From the IMG/VR virus record IMGVR_UViG_3300033153_002966, positions 1 through 26,749 of that record: 26,749 nt of DNA; one strand, 5' to 3'. A model generated the notes under the pieces. That model searched no databases. It saw nothing but the letters and a program-made list of their open reading frames with translations, and was not told where the DNA came from. The position numbers and the translations under genes are program-made. Source of the DNA: a virus. This document shows positions 16,022 through 23,466 of this stretch, in pieces; within the stretch, counting starts at the first letter, position 1, and each line of letters opens with the position of its first letter.

Positions 16022-16253
16022 GATTCACCTCCTGGATGATATTGTTGATCACATTAGCTTGACCTTGACGAAGACCTATAGTTAATAAGTCATCTCCAGG
16101 TCTTGCCATTGATGTATCCACATATGTCTCTTTGAGGTACTTAAGTAATTCCTTACCTAAGTCTGTCTCAAACGTGCCTTTATAAAGTTTATTAAGCGCA
16201 GCATACTGCTCTTTAACCTCATCAGATACTTCTATTCTTGTGTTAAGCTCCAC
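16014..16253 (-). CDS. Bbp19-like small phage protein, connector region
   Basis: About 79 aa if it begins at the GTG at 16253, which has AAGGAGG five bases upstream inside the end of the portal gene. An ATG at 16274 would lengthen it by seven residues but lies upstream of that motif. The core YAALNKLYKGTFETDLGKEL, then LKYLKETYVDTSMARPGDDL and GLRQGQANVINNII, matches the Bbp19-like family of short phage proteins (one-helix start, F.t..G...L..l......tsm.pgdp....R.GQ..vv..I). Function is not established; it regularly lies beside portal genes. It overlaps the portal gene at its start and the head-fibre GTG at its end. Confidence 0.65.
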   Translation of the reverse strand: MELNTRIEVSDEVKEQYAALNKLYKGTFETDLGKELLKYLKETYVDTSMARPGDDLLTIGLRQGQANVINNIIQEVNRG

Positions 16254-17775
16254 CTTGACCTCCTTGCATTGCAAGCGCTTGGTCTTCTAATGCTTTTTGT
16301 TGCGCAGCTTGTTCTTTCTTCATATCTTTTTTCTCAAGCTCAGTATGAAGTAAACGCTTAGGAAGACCCATAATGTCTGCAATCTCTTTAGGTACTGCAT
16401 CCATGTTAACATTTGCTTGTACTATCTCTGGTGGTAACATAGCCATGAACTCCATGTATCTACCAATCGTTGCAAGTTCATGTTCATCTTGTTTACGCGC
16501 TGAAGGTGATGTGAATTTAATCTTAACTTCTTTACCATCTACACGTACATCAGGCATCTTACCCATTTGAGTAAGGATATAAACACTTCTAGCAATTAGA
16601 CGTTCTAGTAGTTCACTCTGAATTCTTCCAGATGCCCCTACTTGTGTCTGCGCATGTTCTGCATTACGCATACTCATCTCAGTTGCTGTACGCACTGGTG
16701 TCTCTTCTATGTTACCAAAAGGATTTGATAGCAATGTACGTCTAATAACGTCCTGAAGACTCTTAATAGCGAAGTCTAGTAGTTGAACATTACCAGTAAC
16801 TGGCATTTGCTCTAAAGACTTGTTACCATTTGCATTAGACCCTACAGGCATAACTGAACCTGGTTTTAATCTAACTGTAAAGGGGTTGATAACACCATCA
16901 TCTGTAGCAGTGAATATTGGGTTAGCTTGGAAGTTTAGCCCTTTTAAGTAGTCCTCTACCATCTTGTTAAGTGATTTAATGTCAGGTAGTACGCGCATTA
17001 CACGCCCACGTCCATAACTCTCACCAGGTATAGTAGACTCACGAAAGACTATCCAAGGACTAGAGTCTAAGTTCTCTTGAATAAGGAAGACCCCTTCAGC
17101 TTCATAGATAAGTATATTCTCATACCCTCTATCTACTTCCATAACACCTTCGATAAATGTTACATCCTCTTCAGGTGTATCATTTATGATCTTAGCAAGA
17201 GCATCAGTGATCTTAGCAGTTGGCCATGTCTTCTTAACATCTCCAGCTTGTACTGTTACATCTCTCCATACAGTATCAATAATACCACGAGCAGATCTCT
17301 CTATAATTAACTCACTAAGTGATACAGCTCTGAAGTTCAATGAAGATTGAATACCATCACCTGCTTCAACAATTAAAGCACCAGTAGATATACCAAGATC
17401 AAGAAAGCACTCATGAATCTGTGATGAGAAGTTTGAAGAGTTGATATGATCAAACAGTATGTCTGTCATTTGTTCTAGACCTTCATCTACCTCTTCTTTC
17501 TCTTCTTCAGGTATTTGTGTACCCGCTTCTAGTTTCATCCAGTTAAGTGTAGAAGGGACTAACTGTGTCTCCATTCTATTGGCATAATCTTCTAGTGAAT
17601 CTGTAGCTGTAGAGTCAAACACATAGTCACGCTTCTTAGCTCCCGGGTTCCATTTATCAATAGTATTACGCTCAGGAAGAGCATACTGATAACACTCACG
17701 TAGATGGTTCTCCCATAGTTGTTTATTACCCCTACCCGCTTCAATGCGTCTAAGGGTATCTCTATAACTAGTCAT
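16243..17775 (-). CDS. Portal protein (head-to-tail connector, T7 gp8-type)
   Basis: A 510-aa protein with the podoviral connector signature: YRDTLRRIEAGRGNKQLWEN, then REC.QYALPERN, then VFDSTATDSLEDYANRMETQ followed by LVPSTLNWMKLE. Later blocks include SYGRGRVMRVLPDIKSLNKM, PFTVRLKPGSVMPV and NPFGNIEETPVRTATEMSMR. All are characteristic of the T7/epsilon15-like head-tail connector family, and the length agrees (T7 gp8 is 536 aa). It forms the dodecameric ring at one capsid vertex for packaging and tail attachment. The C-terminus is Gln-rich (AAQQKALEDQALAMQGGQGG). AGGA lies upstream of the ATG, and it overlaps the preceding small gene by 8 bp. Confidence 0.93.
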   Translation of the reverse strand: MTSYRDTLRRIEAGRGNKQLWENHLRECYQYALPERNTIDKWNPGAKKRDYVFDSTATDSLEDYANRMETQLVPSTLNWMKLEAGTQIPEEEKEEVDEGLEQMTDILFDHINSSNFSSQIHECFLDLGISTGALIVEAGDGIQSSLNFRAVSLSELIIERSARGIIDTVWRDVTVQAGDVKKTWPTAKITDALAKIINDTPEEDVTFIEGVMEVDRGYENILIYEAEGVFLIQENLDSSPWIVFRESTIPGESYGRGRVMRVLPDIKSLNKMVEDYLKGLNFQANPIFTATDDGVINPFTVRLKPGSVMPVGSNANGNKSLEQMPVTGNVQLLDFAIKSLQDVIRRTLLSNPFGNIEETPVRTATEMSMRNAEHAQTQVGASGRIQSELLERLIARSVYILTQMGKMPDVRVDGKEVKIKFTSPSARKQDEHELATIGRYMEFMAMLPPEIVQANVNMDAVPKEIADIMGLPKRLLHTELEKKDMKKEQAAQQKALEDQALAMQGGQGGA

Positions 17776-18109
17776 TGATGAGTCCTAACAACTCGTCTCT
17801 TGTAGCCTTCTGAGTGAAGCTAATACCCTTAGTTCTAAGTATTTCTCTCAGTTGGGATTTAGTAAGCTCTTTGGGCTTAGTACCAACATTAGCTTCTTGA
17901 GTAGGCGAGGCTATCTCCTTGGGTTTAGTTTCTACCCTAGCTCCTGGCTTCAACACACTTAGTGTTTTACCTTCATTATCTACAATTCTAGCTTCATTAT
18001 AGTTCTTATACTTACCAATAGGTAACCTATCAAACTCTGTGTTAGGTACTATCTTAACAATCTCACCCGTGTTAATGTCTTCCAACATTATTAATTCATT
18101 TGATCTCAT
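17768..18109 (-). CDS. Small protein with C-terminal HeH/LEM-like helix-extension-helix motif
   Basis: A 113-aa protein. Residues 1-60 form a small beta-rich region (LIMLEDINTGEIVKIVPNTE), followed by a Lys/Pro/Thr linker. The last 33 residues (LTKSQLREILRTKGISFTQK, then ATRDELLGLIND) match the HeH/LEM/SAP-like pattern of a short helix, an extended loop and a second helix, common in phage proteins near packaging and portal genes. Such motifs can bind DNA or protein, so a role in packaging or head completion is possible but not shown. GGAGG lies six bases before the ATG. It overlaps the portal start by 8 bp. Confidence 0.6.
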   Translation of the reverse strand: MRSNELIMLEDINTGEIVKIVPNTEFDRLPIGKYKNYNEARIVDNEGKTLSVLKPGARVETKPKEIASPTQEANVGTKPKELTKSQLREILRTKGISFTQKATRDELLGLIND

Positions 18110-18110
18110 C

Positions 18111-18665
18111 TTAACCTCCTAGTACCGTAGACTTATCTTTAACACCTGTCTCTTGACCTTGCCATAAAAGACCACGACGACCTTGTCCTAATCTAGTAGC
18201 ACGTTCTGATGCGTCTGCTGCAGCTGCTTTAGCTTTATCAGATGCCATCTTCTCCTGCTCCATAGTAGCTACACGCTCTGCTTCTGCTGCATGCTTCTGT
18301 GCTGCTTCTGCATCTGCTTCATCACGCTCAGCCTGACTCATGTCTGCATAAACGTCAGCTGCATTCTGTGCTGCCATACCCATACCAAAAGTAGGATTAA
18401 CTGCGAATGCTAACCAGCTTCCAGGATCACTAGCTGATGCAAGTAATGCTTCACCCGTCTTAGTCCACCACTCATCGTCAGCTACATTCTCACCCGCTCT
18501 CTCAACTTCTTTACCTACTGTCTCAGCTACTCTCTCTGTTTCTGATGCAATCTTACTTGAAGTTCTGCTAACCTCTTTGCTAACTCTTTTAAGTGGATTA
18601 CCTTTATGTAATCTTCCCTCATTAGGAAACAGTAGCTCCCCTAGAGGTGTATACTTAAACATCAT
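18111..18665 (-). CDS. Podoviral structural-region protein of unknown function
   Basis: About 184 aa from the ATGATG at 18665, which overlaps the previous TGA and has AAAGGA six bases upstream; an ATG six codons earlier has no such support. Residues about 25-75 are charged coiled coil (RVSKEVSRTSSKIASETERV), then a hydrophobic patch (GSWLAFAVNPTFGMGMAAQN), then an Ala/Glu-rich helix (DEADAEAAQKHAAEAERVAT). The C-terminus GRRGLLWQGQETGVKDKSTV, ending LGG, resembles the RxSTLLTGG...GVxD...TLLGG ending of a short protein common upstream of podoviral portal genes. A virion or assembly role is inferred from context only. Confidence 0.6.
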   Translation of the reverse strand: MMFKYTPLGELLFPNEGRLHKGNPLKRVSKEVSRTSSKIASETERVAETVGKEVERAGENVADDEWWTKTGEALLASASDPGSWLAFAVNPTFGMGMAAQNAADVYADMSQAERDEADAEAAQKHAAEAERVATMEQEKMASDKAKAAAADASERATRLGQGRRGLLWQGQETGVKDKSTVLGG

Positions 18666-19051
18666 TTTAATTCCTTTGTCCATACATAAATACGTTTAGC
18701 ATGGTGCTTGTGTAAAGCATTGAAGCCATCACATATATCACAATCAAATAAGATTATGTTCTCTTTGAGTGTTACGTGGGTACCTAGTTCTTTCAAGACC
18801 TTATACATCTGTCTTGGTTTCTTAGACCACATAAAGTGTACCCAAATGACCGTATCTCCAATAGCGTAATAGATTAAGAAGGCATCTTTATCCCCGAGCA
18901 TCTTATAATCATGCTCCAGAAAGTCCAACATAGCTTCTTTATCATCAAAGGTAGACTCTTCCATTTTACTAATTGCAAACTGTAGTAAGTCGTCTTTTAT
19001 CATCATTACTGCCTTGTCCTTCGCCTTAGCCATTATATCATAAGTTGTCAT
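18662..19051 (-). CDS. Unknown protein, possibly GNAT-like
   Basis: A 129-aa protein with N-terminal helices (DKAVMMIKDDLLQFAISKME) and a C-terminal alternating beta/alpha part (AFLIYYAIGDTVIWVHFMWS, then ILFDCDICDGFNALHKHHAK and RIYVWTKEL). Small acetyltransferase-fold proteins are often encoded between terminase and portal genes in podoviruses, and the strand-helix order here would allow that, but no clear acetyl-CoA loop (R/QxxGxG/A) is visible. I therefore leave function open. Its ATG overlaps the stop of the 52-aa gene as ATGA, and its TGA overlaps the next ATG. Confidence 0.55.
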   Translation of the reverse strand: MTTYDIMAKAKDKAVMMIKDDLLQFAISKMEESTFDDKEAMLDFLEHDYKMLGDKDAFLIYYAIGDTVIWVHFMWSKKPRQMYKVLKELGTHVTLKENIILFDCDICDGFNALHKHHAKRIYVWTKELK

Positions 19052-19206
19052 TGCTTGGAATCATACCTAAGCTTGGCTGTAACTTGCTGTTCATTGTACC
19101 AAAGCTTCTTATACTCAGACGCACGTTCACGCCACTCTATAAGCTCCTCAACTACTTGTTCAACACTTACATCTGGTCTACTCTTTACCCAATCTTCAAC
19201 TGTCAT
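19048..19206 (-). CDS. 52-aa protein between terminase and the next gene
   Basis: A short gene starting at ATG 19206 with GGAG five to six bases upstream and ending in TGA at 19048-19050. The protein reads MTVEDWVKSRPDVSVEQVVE, ELIEWRERASEYKKLWYNEQ, then QVTAKLRYDSKQ. It is helical and charged, with no recognised family. It overlaps the end of the large terminase gene by 11 bp and the following ATG by 4 bp (ATGA), filling exactly the gap between them, which is strong evidence that it is real. Confidence 0.7.
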   Translation of the reverse strand: MTVEDWVKSRPDVSVEQVVEELIEWRERASEYKKLWYNEQQVTAKLRYDSKQ

Positions 19207-20515
19207 AAGGACTCCAATTCAATTCATTTGTTCTGTGTCTATTCTTCATACCGCTTGCTATGTTCTCAGTCCAACTAAGTGCAAAGTATCTAAAGGCATC
19301 AGCGCCATGTGAAGCCCAGTCATGTAGTGCAGTGTCTTTATATGTGTTAGTCTTCTCGTTAAACTCTTTACGATAGTTCTTTAAAGCTCTAATACCTTCT
19401 TTGCAGTTCTCTGCATCAAACCAACAGCGACCTATAATATTACGAGCAGCTTCAATACCATCTGCAATACCCTTATTAGGTACAAGTATACAACTAATCC
19501 CCATCTTTCTTAGTGCTGTCTCTCTTGATTGTCCTGTAGAAAGCTCACGAACTCGCACATCATGAGGAAGGTAATGCCCACTAAAAGTGAAGTTATACCT
19601 GTCACGTAAGTCATGAAGATAATTAACATAATGCTTAAGACCTTCACCATTATTCTCATAGTAGTCAACAACTCTTATCTCCTTACCATTTGATTGTACT
19701 GTCCATATTGATGTAGCATCAGAGATACCAAGATCCCAAAAGGTGAATGTCTTCAGTGATGACTCAATAGGTACAGTAGTTATCCTCATGTCTTTAGCAG
19801 CCACATTCATCTGCTTAATATAATAAGCACCATCAATGTCCATATCAGCCCACGAACCATTAAGCCATTGTTCTTTAAGTGCTTCAGGTAAAGATTCTAA
19901 ATACTTCATGTACTGAGGATCCGCTTTCATAAGATGAGGATTATCTCTAATAGTCGCATTAACATAGATAAATGTGCGTGCATTACGTGAGAACTTAATA
20001 CGACTAGGTTTGTTATCAATAGAGAAGCGTTCTTTAACCCACTCATGGCCTGCACCACCTGGATTAGTAGTTAAGAACACTTGAGTAGTTAGACCAGGAA
20101 CTGTAGACCTTACAGAGCCAAGGAGTTTCTCATATAGCCTCTCACTAGGAATGTGTGTGACTTCCTCCATCAGTAGTCTGTGTATTTCCCAACCTTGATA
20201 TTTTGTGTAGGCATCAGGAGTAGCTAAGTGACCAGTATAGATGATAGCACCTGAAGGAAACTTAATAACTGCAGGATTACCAGACACTGTTGCGCCTAAA
20301 GGGGAGTATATAGTTCTAGCACGATCTACGAAGTCAGCAAGGTCGGTAGCATTACGTCTAATAACTAGGCCACGATAAGCGGGGTTCTCTACATCATATA
20401 GTAACCATCTAATCGCTGTATCTGTTTTTCCACCCCCTCTAGAGCCTCCAAAGAGTATTTCATCTGCTGTAGATGCTAGTGCTATCTGTTGTACAGGTGT
20501 AGGTGTCCAACTCAA
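19196..20515 (-). CDS. terL: Terminase large subunit
   Basis: A 439-aa DNA-packaging motor. The ATPase domain shows Walker A GGSRGGGKT at residues 23-31, Walker B LLMEEVTH at 114-121 and coupling motif TTNPGG at 149-154. The RNase-H-like nuclease domain shows FWDLGISDATSIW with Asp261, a second acidic strand VVDYYE (about 282-287), PHD at 317-319, and the C-terminal SHGADAFRY with Asp406. Together these are the expected metal-binding acids. The start is a TTG that overlaps the small subunit's TGA (TTGA); the conserved N-terminus TPVQQIALASTADEILFGG begins right after it and no in-frame ATG precedes the Walker A motif. Confidence 0.93.
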   Translation of the reverse strand: MSWTPTPVQQIALASTADEILFGGSRGGGKTDTAIRWLLYDVENPAYRGLVIRRNATDLADFVDRARTIYSPLGATVSGNPAVIKFPSGAIIYTGHLATPDAYTKYQGWEIHRLLMEEVTHIPSERLYEKLLGSVRSTVPGLTTQVFLTTNPGGAGHEWVKERFSIDNKPSRIKFSRNARTFIYVNATIRDNPHLMKADPQYMKYLESLPEALKEQWLNGSWADMDIDGAYYIKQMNVAAKDMRITTVPIESSLKTFTFWDLGISDATSIWTVQSNGKEIRVVDYYENNGEGLKHYVNYLHDLRDRYNFTFSGHYLPHDVRVRELSTGQSRETALRKMGISCILVPNKGIADGIEAARNIIGRCWFDAENCKEGIRALKNYRKEFNEKTNTYKDTALHDWASHGADAFRYFALSWTENIASGMKNRHRTNELNWSPYDS

Positions 20516-20874
20516 TTGTCTTCATCCTTAAGAGGTAAGTAGCATTTCTCTACTTCTTGAATAACCACCTCTTGCTTAGTAGCTATCATTCTATTGTGTT
20601 GAGTCTGTAAAGTAAACTTAGCAAAGCTCTTATCATTAGCAAACCCATGACTGACCACCCAAGATTCACACTCATTCTCTGCAGCAGTCAATAATGTCTT
20701 AAAGCGCTCATCAAGTGATCTCTCAACAAATGTAGCCCAATCAATATTTAACCATCTATAAAGATGAGTAAGAGTCTTGGGGTAATCTTCAAGATCAAAA
20801 AACTCATCAAGTAGTTCTTCTAATCTCTCTGTTGTATACCAATCTGCGTTAATTCTTTCGGAAAACTTTTTCAT
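20512..20874 (-). CDS. terS: Probable terminase small subunit
   Basis: About 120 aa starting MKKFSERINADWYTTERLEE. The protein is helical: residues 10-60 (LDEFFDLEDYPKTLTHLYRW, then LNIDWATFVER) could form the helix-turn-helix that recognises the packaging site, followed by a helical oligomerisation region and an acidic end (PLKDEDN). Assignment rests on size, fold and position directly before terL, with which it overlaps by 4 bp. The ATG at 20874 has no Shine-Dalgarno motif; an extended -10 box ends five bases upstream, so the transcript may be leaderless. A longer frame to TTG 20922 would place the promoter inside the coding region and is disfavoured. Confidence 0.7.
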   Translation of the reverse strand: MKKFSERINADWYTTERLEELLDEFFDLEDYPKTLTHLYRWLNIDWATFVERSLDERFKTLLTAAENECESWVVSHGFANDKSFAKFTLQTQHNRMIATKQEVVIQEVEKCYLPLKDEDN

Positions 20875-20879
20875 GTGAT

Positions 20880-20890
20880 ATTGTAGCATA
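20880..20890 (-). promoter_or_regulatory. Extended -10 promoter of the terminase operon
   Basis: On the minus strand TATGCTACAAT, identical to the capsid promoter's TATGATACAAT except at the free position. No good -35 hexamer is found at 16-18 bases; instead a TGTACCTT box (20904-20897) sits beside it. Predicted transcription start falls at about the terS ATG. Confidence 0.55.
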
Positions 20891-20942
20891 ATTGCAAAGG
20901 TACAAAAATACACTACCTTCAACTCATACTAGAAACGCTAAA

Positions 20943-20983
20943 ATAAGAACATTAAGGGTAGTCATAGGTCTTAATGTTCTTAT
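20943..20983. repeat. 14-bp inverted repeat in the divergent control region
   Basis: ATAAGAACATTAAG (20943-20956) pairs perfectly with CTTAATGTTCTTAT (20970-20983) around a 13-base loop. On the plus strand it is followed by ATATACCTTTTTAATT and on the minus strand by TTATTTTAG, so it could terminate stray transcription in either direction, or serve as an operator or origin element. Confidence 0.6.
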
Positions 20984-21279
20984 ATATACCTTTTTAATTA
21001 AAGATGAATAAATGTACTAATTGTACTAAACACAGTGCTAACCCCTACTGGCAGGGGCACACAGCCAAAAACCGAAATGTACCTACCAAGGTACAAAAAA
21101 AAGGTACATTTTTCAGCGTACATAAATACTTTTAATACTGCTTTAATATAAAACATACTACAATTAGGGGATTTAAACAGATTAGTGAGAAGTTAGGTTG
21201 AAGCTATCGAGGCTTATTGGATGAACAACCTAACCATACAATTATACCTCATCATCCTTATAAAACCATAAGGCTCCAC

Positions 21280-23466
21280 ATGACCATACAAGACCATGCC
21301 AGACACTTAAACACCACATACCAATTTAATGTTATTCCTATGTACCACTTAATCAGAGAAACATCAGGGGACAAAAGAGTGAAGATGATAGAGTGGCAAC
21401 AGTACAAAGCTGAACCATACCCTCTAGATGAATGGCAACCTGATTACAAAGCCCTTGCTATCATGACTGGTCAAATAAGTAACCTTACTATCTTGGACAT
21501 TGACTCTGAAGAAGCATTGGACACACTACTAAACTCTTTAGGTGGTGAACTCATCAACCTTGCAGATTATATAGTTAAGACAACTAATGGATATCAACTA
21601 TTCTACAGCTATGAGCCTAATACTACTACACGAATAGGTATTAAAGACAAGATAGACTTCTTAAGTGGTGGGGTTACCTTCGCTACTGAGCCTAACCCTG
21701 GTTATCAGACTATAAAGTCACATCAGCCCCAACCAATGCCACAAGCTCTTAAAGATCTAATACTAGATGATGAGGCTAAAGCTACATCAGAAGACACTAA
21801 AGCCTTTGAAGATGCATTAAGAGAAAACTCTACTCTCCCTTATCGTCATCCTCTTCAGCCTCTTATAAAGAAATTTACTGAGGCTTCACGTATAACAATG
21901 GCTAAAGAGCTGGAGAAAGTCTTTTGTACTAAAGACTATGCAGACTATGACCTAAAAGACTTTGCAAAGCCTGGACAGGTTCACGCCTCTATGATGTATG
22001 TATTAGGTATTGTAGCTGCAGCACCTACAGTATCACAAGAGTTATACCTAAAGTTTGCAAGACAGTGGGCTAAGAAAGTAGCGAAAATAGATACTAATGA
22101 CTCAAGAGAAGAGCAACTCATAACTAATCGTATTAAAGGAGGTATGAAATACTTTAGATATGATAAAGAGTGGGAGAGTAAAGCTGAAGAGCTTACAAGT
22201 GTTAAAGCTATTGCTCAGAAGCAAGATCGTATAGTATGGTTTGATCCTGAAGATGATAAATATGTTATATATCACCCTGAAGCAAACAGACTCACAAGAC
22301 TAGGTAAGGTGTCTTTCAAGGACTCTATGGCTAGAGTACATAACAAAGCTAACCCTAATGACAAAATGAAAGCAGGGGATATAAGTGTAGAGCAGCTGAA
22401 TGAAAAGTACACTACCTTTGATCCTACAGTCTCAGATAGGTTCTTCAAGAATATGTTTGATGAGGATATGTTCAATGACTTTATAAGAACCCCAGCAATG
22501 CATTATTTTCTCACTGCAACACCTTCAACAGAGATACCTCCATATTTCAAGCACCTCCTTGATAATGTAATACCCGTTAAAGAAGAGCAGGAACTATGGT
22601 TACATAACCTTGCTTACCACTTGACATACTTACAAGTGCCTCAGACTATGACAGTTATTACAGGTGCAGGAGGTACGGGAAAAGGAACATTACTAAATGA
22701 TGTTCACGAACTTATATATAAAGAGTACCACGCTACAGTATCAGCAGCAGATATGACTAAACAGTTCCGTTCAGTTCTGAAGAATAAACTATCAGTATTT
22801 GTAGATGAGGGAGATGAGAAGGTAGGTAAGTTTGCACCTCCAAAGCTCACAAAGACTTTTAAAGAGTTAGTAGGTAACTCTAAAGCGATGATTGAATCGA
22901 AGAACGCTAATACTCTTCACCCTGATAACCATAACTGTAAGTATACGCTTGCAACAAACTCTGAAGTTCCTTTCAAGTTTGAGAATGGGGATAGACGTAC
23001 TAATGTATTTAAAACTAAGGACACAAATATAACTACACTTGCTTGGTTTACTAATCATGATGACCTGATGGCGCGTCTTACAGATGAACTATATACCTTT
23101 ATGAACTATCTAAAGAGTATAGAAGTATCAGCCAAACGATCACGAACTCTTATTAATAATAGACCTAGACAAGTTATATTAGAAGCTTCAGTAAATAGAG
23201 TTGATGCTTATGTAGAGGCCATTCTTACTAAAGACGTTGAAGCCCTTATTGAACTTGATCATGACTTTGGTGAGTGGTATGAACGACTTTTTATCACTGA
23301 TGGTAAATCATCTTGTCCAGTCAAGGACTTGAAAGCCCAATTAGGAGACATGTACTCACCAGTGGCTAAGGCCTTGAAGAATGCAGGTGTAAATACTAAG
23401 AAGTCTAATAATGTTCGTAGTATAATTTTAAACCCTAAAGGTTCTGACAAGCCCTTCAAGAATTAA
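21280..23466 (+). CDS. Primase-helicase: Prim-Pol (AEP) domain plus SF3 helicase domain
   Basis: About 728 aa from the ATG at 21280. The N-terminal 160 residues are an archaeo-eukaryotic-type Prim-Pol: metal-binding LTILDIDSEEA (Asp73, Asp75), then TTNGYQLFYSY (about 101-111), then FLSGGVTFATEP. In the usual GGxHxYF motif the His is Gln here. The C-terminal part is an SF3/D5-like helicase: Walker A GAGGTGKGT (462-470), Walker B VFVDEGDE (506-513), sensor TLATNS (556-561) and arginine-rich GDRRTNVF (about 570-577). It replaces the TOPRIM primase-helicase of T7. ATG 21280 has AAGG six bases upstream and the Prim-Pol fold begins there; an in-frame TTG at 21217 behind GAGG would add 21 residues. 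Confidence 0.85.
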   Translation: MTIQDHARHLNTTYQFNVIPMYHLIRETSGDKRVKMIEWQQYKAEPYPLDEWQPDYKALAIMTGQISNLTILDIDSEEALDTLLNSLGGELINLADYIVKTTNGYQLFYSYEPNTTTRIGIKDKIDFLSGGVTFATEPNPGYQTIKSHQPQPMPQALKDLILDDEAKATSEDTKAFEDALRENSTLPYRHPLQPLIKKFTEASRITMAKELEKVFCTKDYADYDLKDFAKPGQVHASMMYVLGIVAAAPTVSQELYLKFARQWAKKVAKIDTNDSREEQLITNRIKGGMKYFRYDKEWESKAEELTSVKAIAQKQDRIVWFDPEDDKYVIYHPEANRLTRLGKVSFKDSMARVHNKANPNDKMKAGDISVEQLNEKYTTFDPTVSDRFFKNMFDEDMFNDFIRTPAMHYFLTATPSTEIPPYFKHLLDNVIPVKEEQELWLHNLAYHLTYLQVPQTMTVITGAGGTGKGTLLNDVHELIYKEYHATVSAADMTKQFRSVLKNKLSVFVDEGDEKVGKFAPPKLTKTFKELVGNSKAMIESKNANTLHPDNHNCKYTLATNSEVPFKFENGDRRTNVFKTKDTNITTLAWFTNHDDLMARLTDELYTFMNYLKSIEVSAKRSRTLINNRPRQVILEASVNRVDAYVEAILTKDVEALIELDHDFGEWYERLFITDGKSSCPVKDLKAQLGDMYSPVAKALKNAGVNTKKSNNVRSIILNPKGSDKPFKN

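Larger units (their letters stand above)
20875..21279. promoter_or_regulatory. Divergent control region between late and replication genes
   Basis: No convincing gene. It holds the terminase promoter, the 14-bp inverted repeat, a GC-rich hairpin CCCCT-ACTGGC-AGGGG at 21042-21057 flanked by GTG/CAC, and seven GTAC cores (20900, 21014, 21023, 21079, 21091, 21104, 21118). Four of these lie in AAGGTACA or AGGTACA boxes (20897-20904, 21088-21095 and 21101-21108 on plus; 21078-21084 on minus). A weak plus-strand -10 (TACAAT at 21159-21164) lacks a good -35. Likely roles are transcription control and possibly replication initiation. Confidence 0.55.

Noticed and set aside
19045-19312. Two overlapping plus-strand frames around the end of terL
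   Set aside because: They overlap each other and the minus-strand terL, 52-aa and 129-aa genes, which form a continuous overlapping series with good start signals.
20875-20922. Upstream extension of the terminase small subunit to a TTG start
   Set aside because: The extension (MKVVYFCTFAIMLQYH) overlaps the extended -10 promoter and has no ribosome binding site; it looks like translated promoter sequence.
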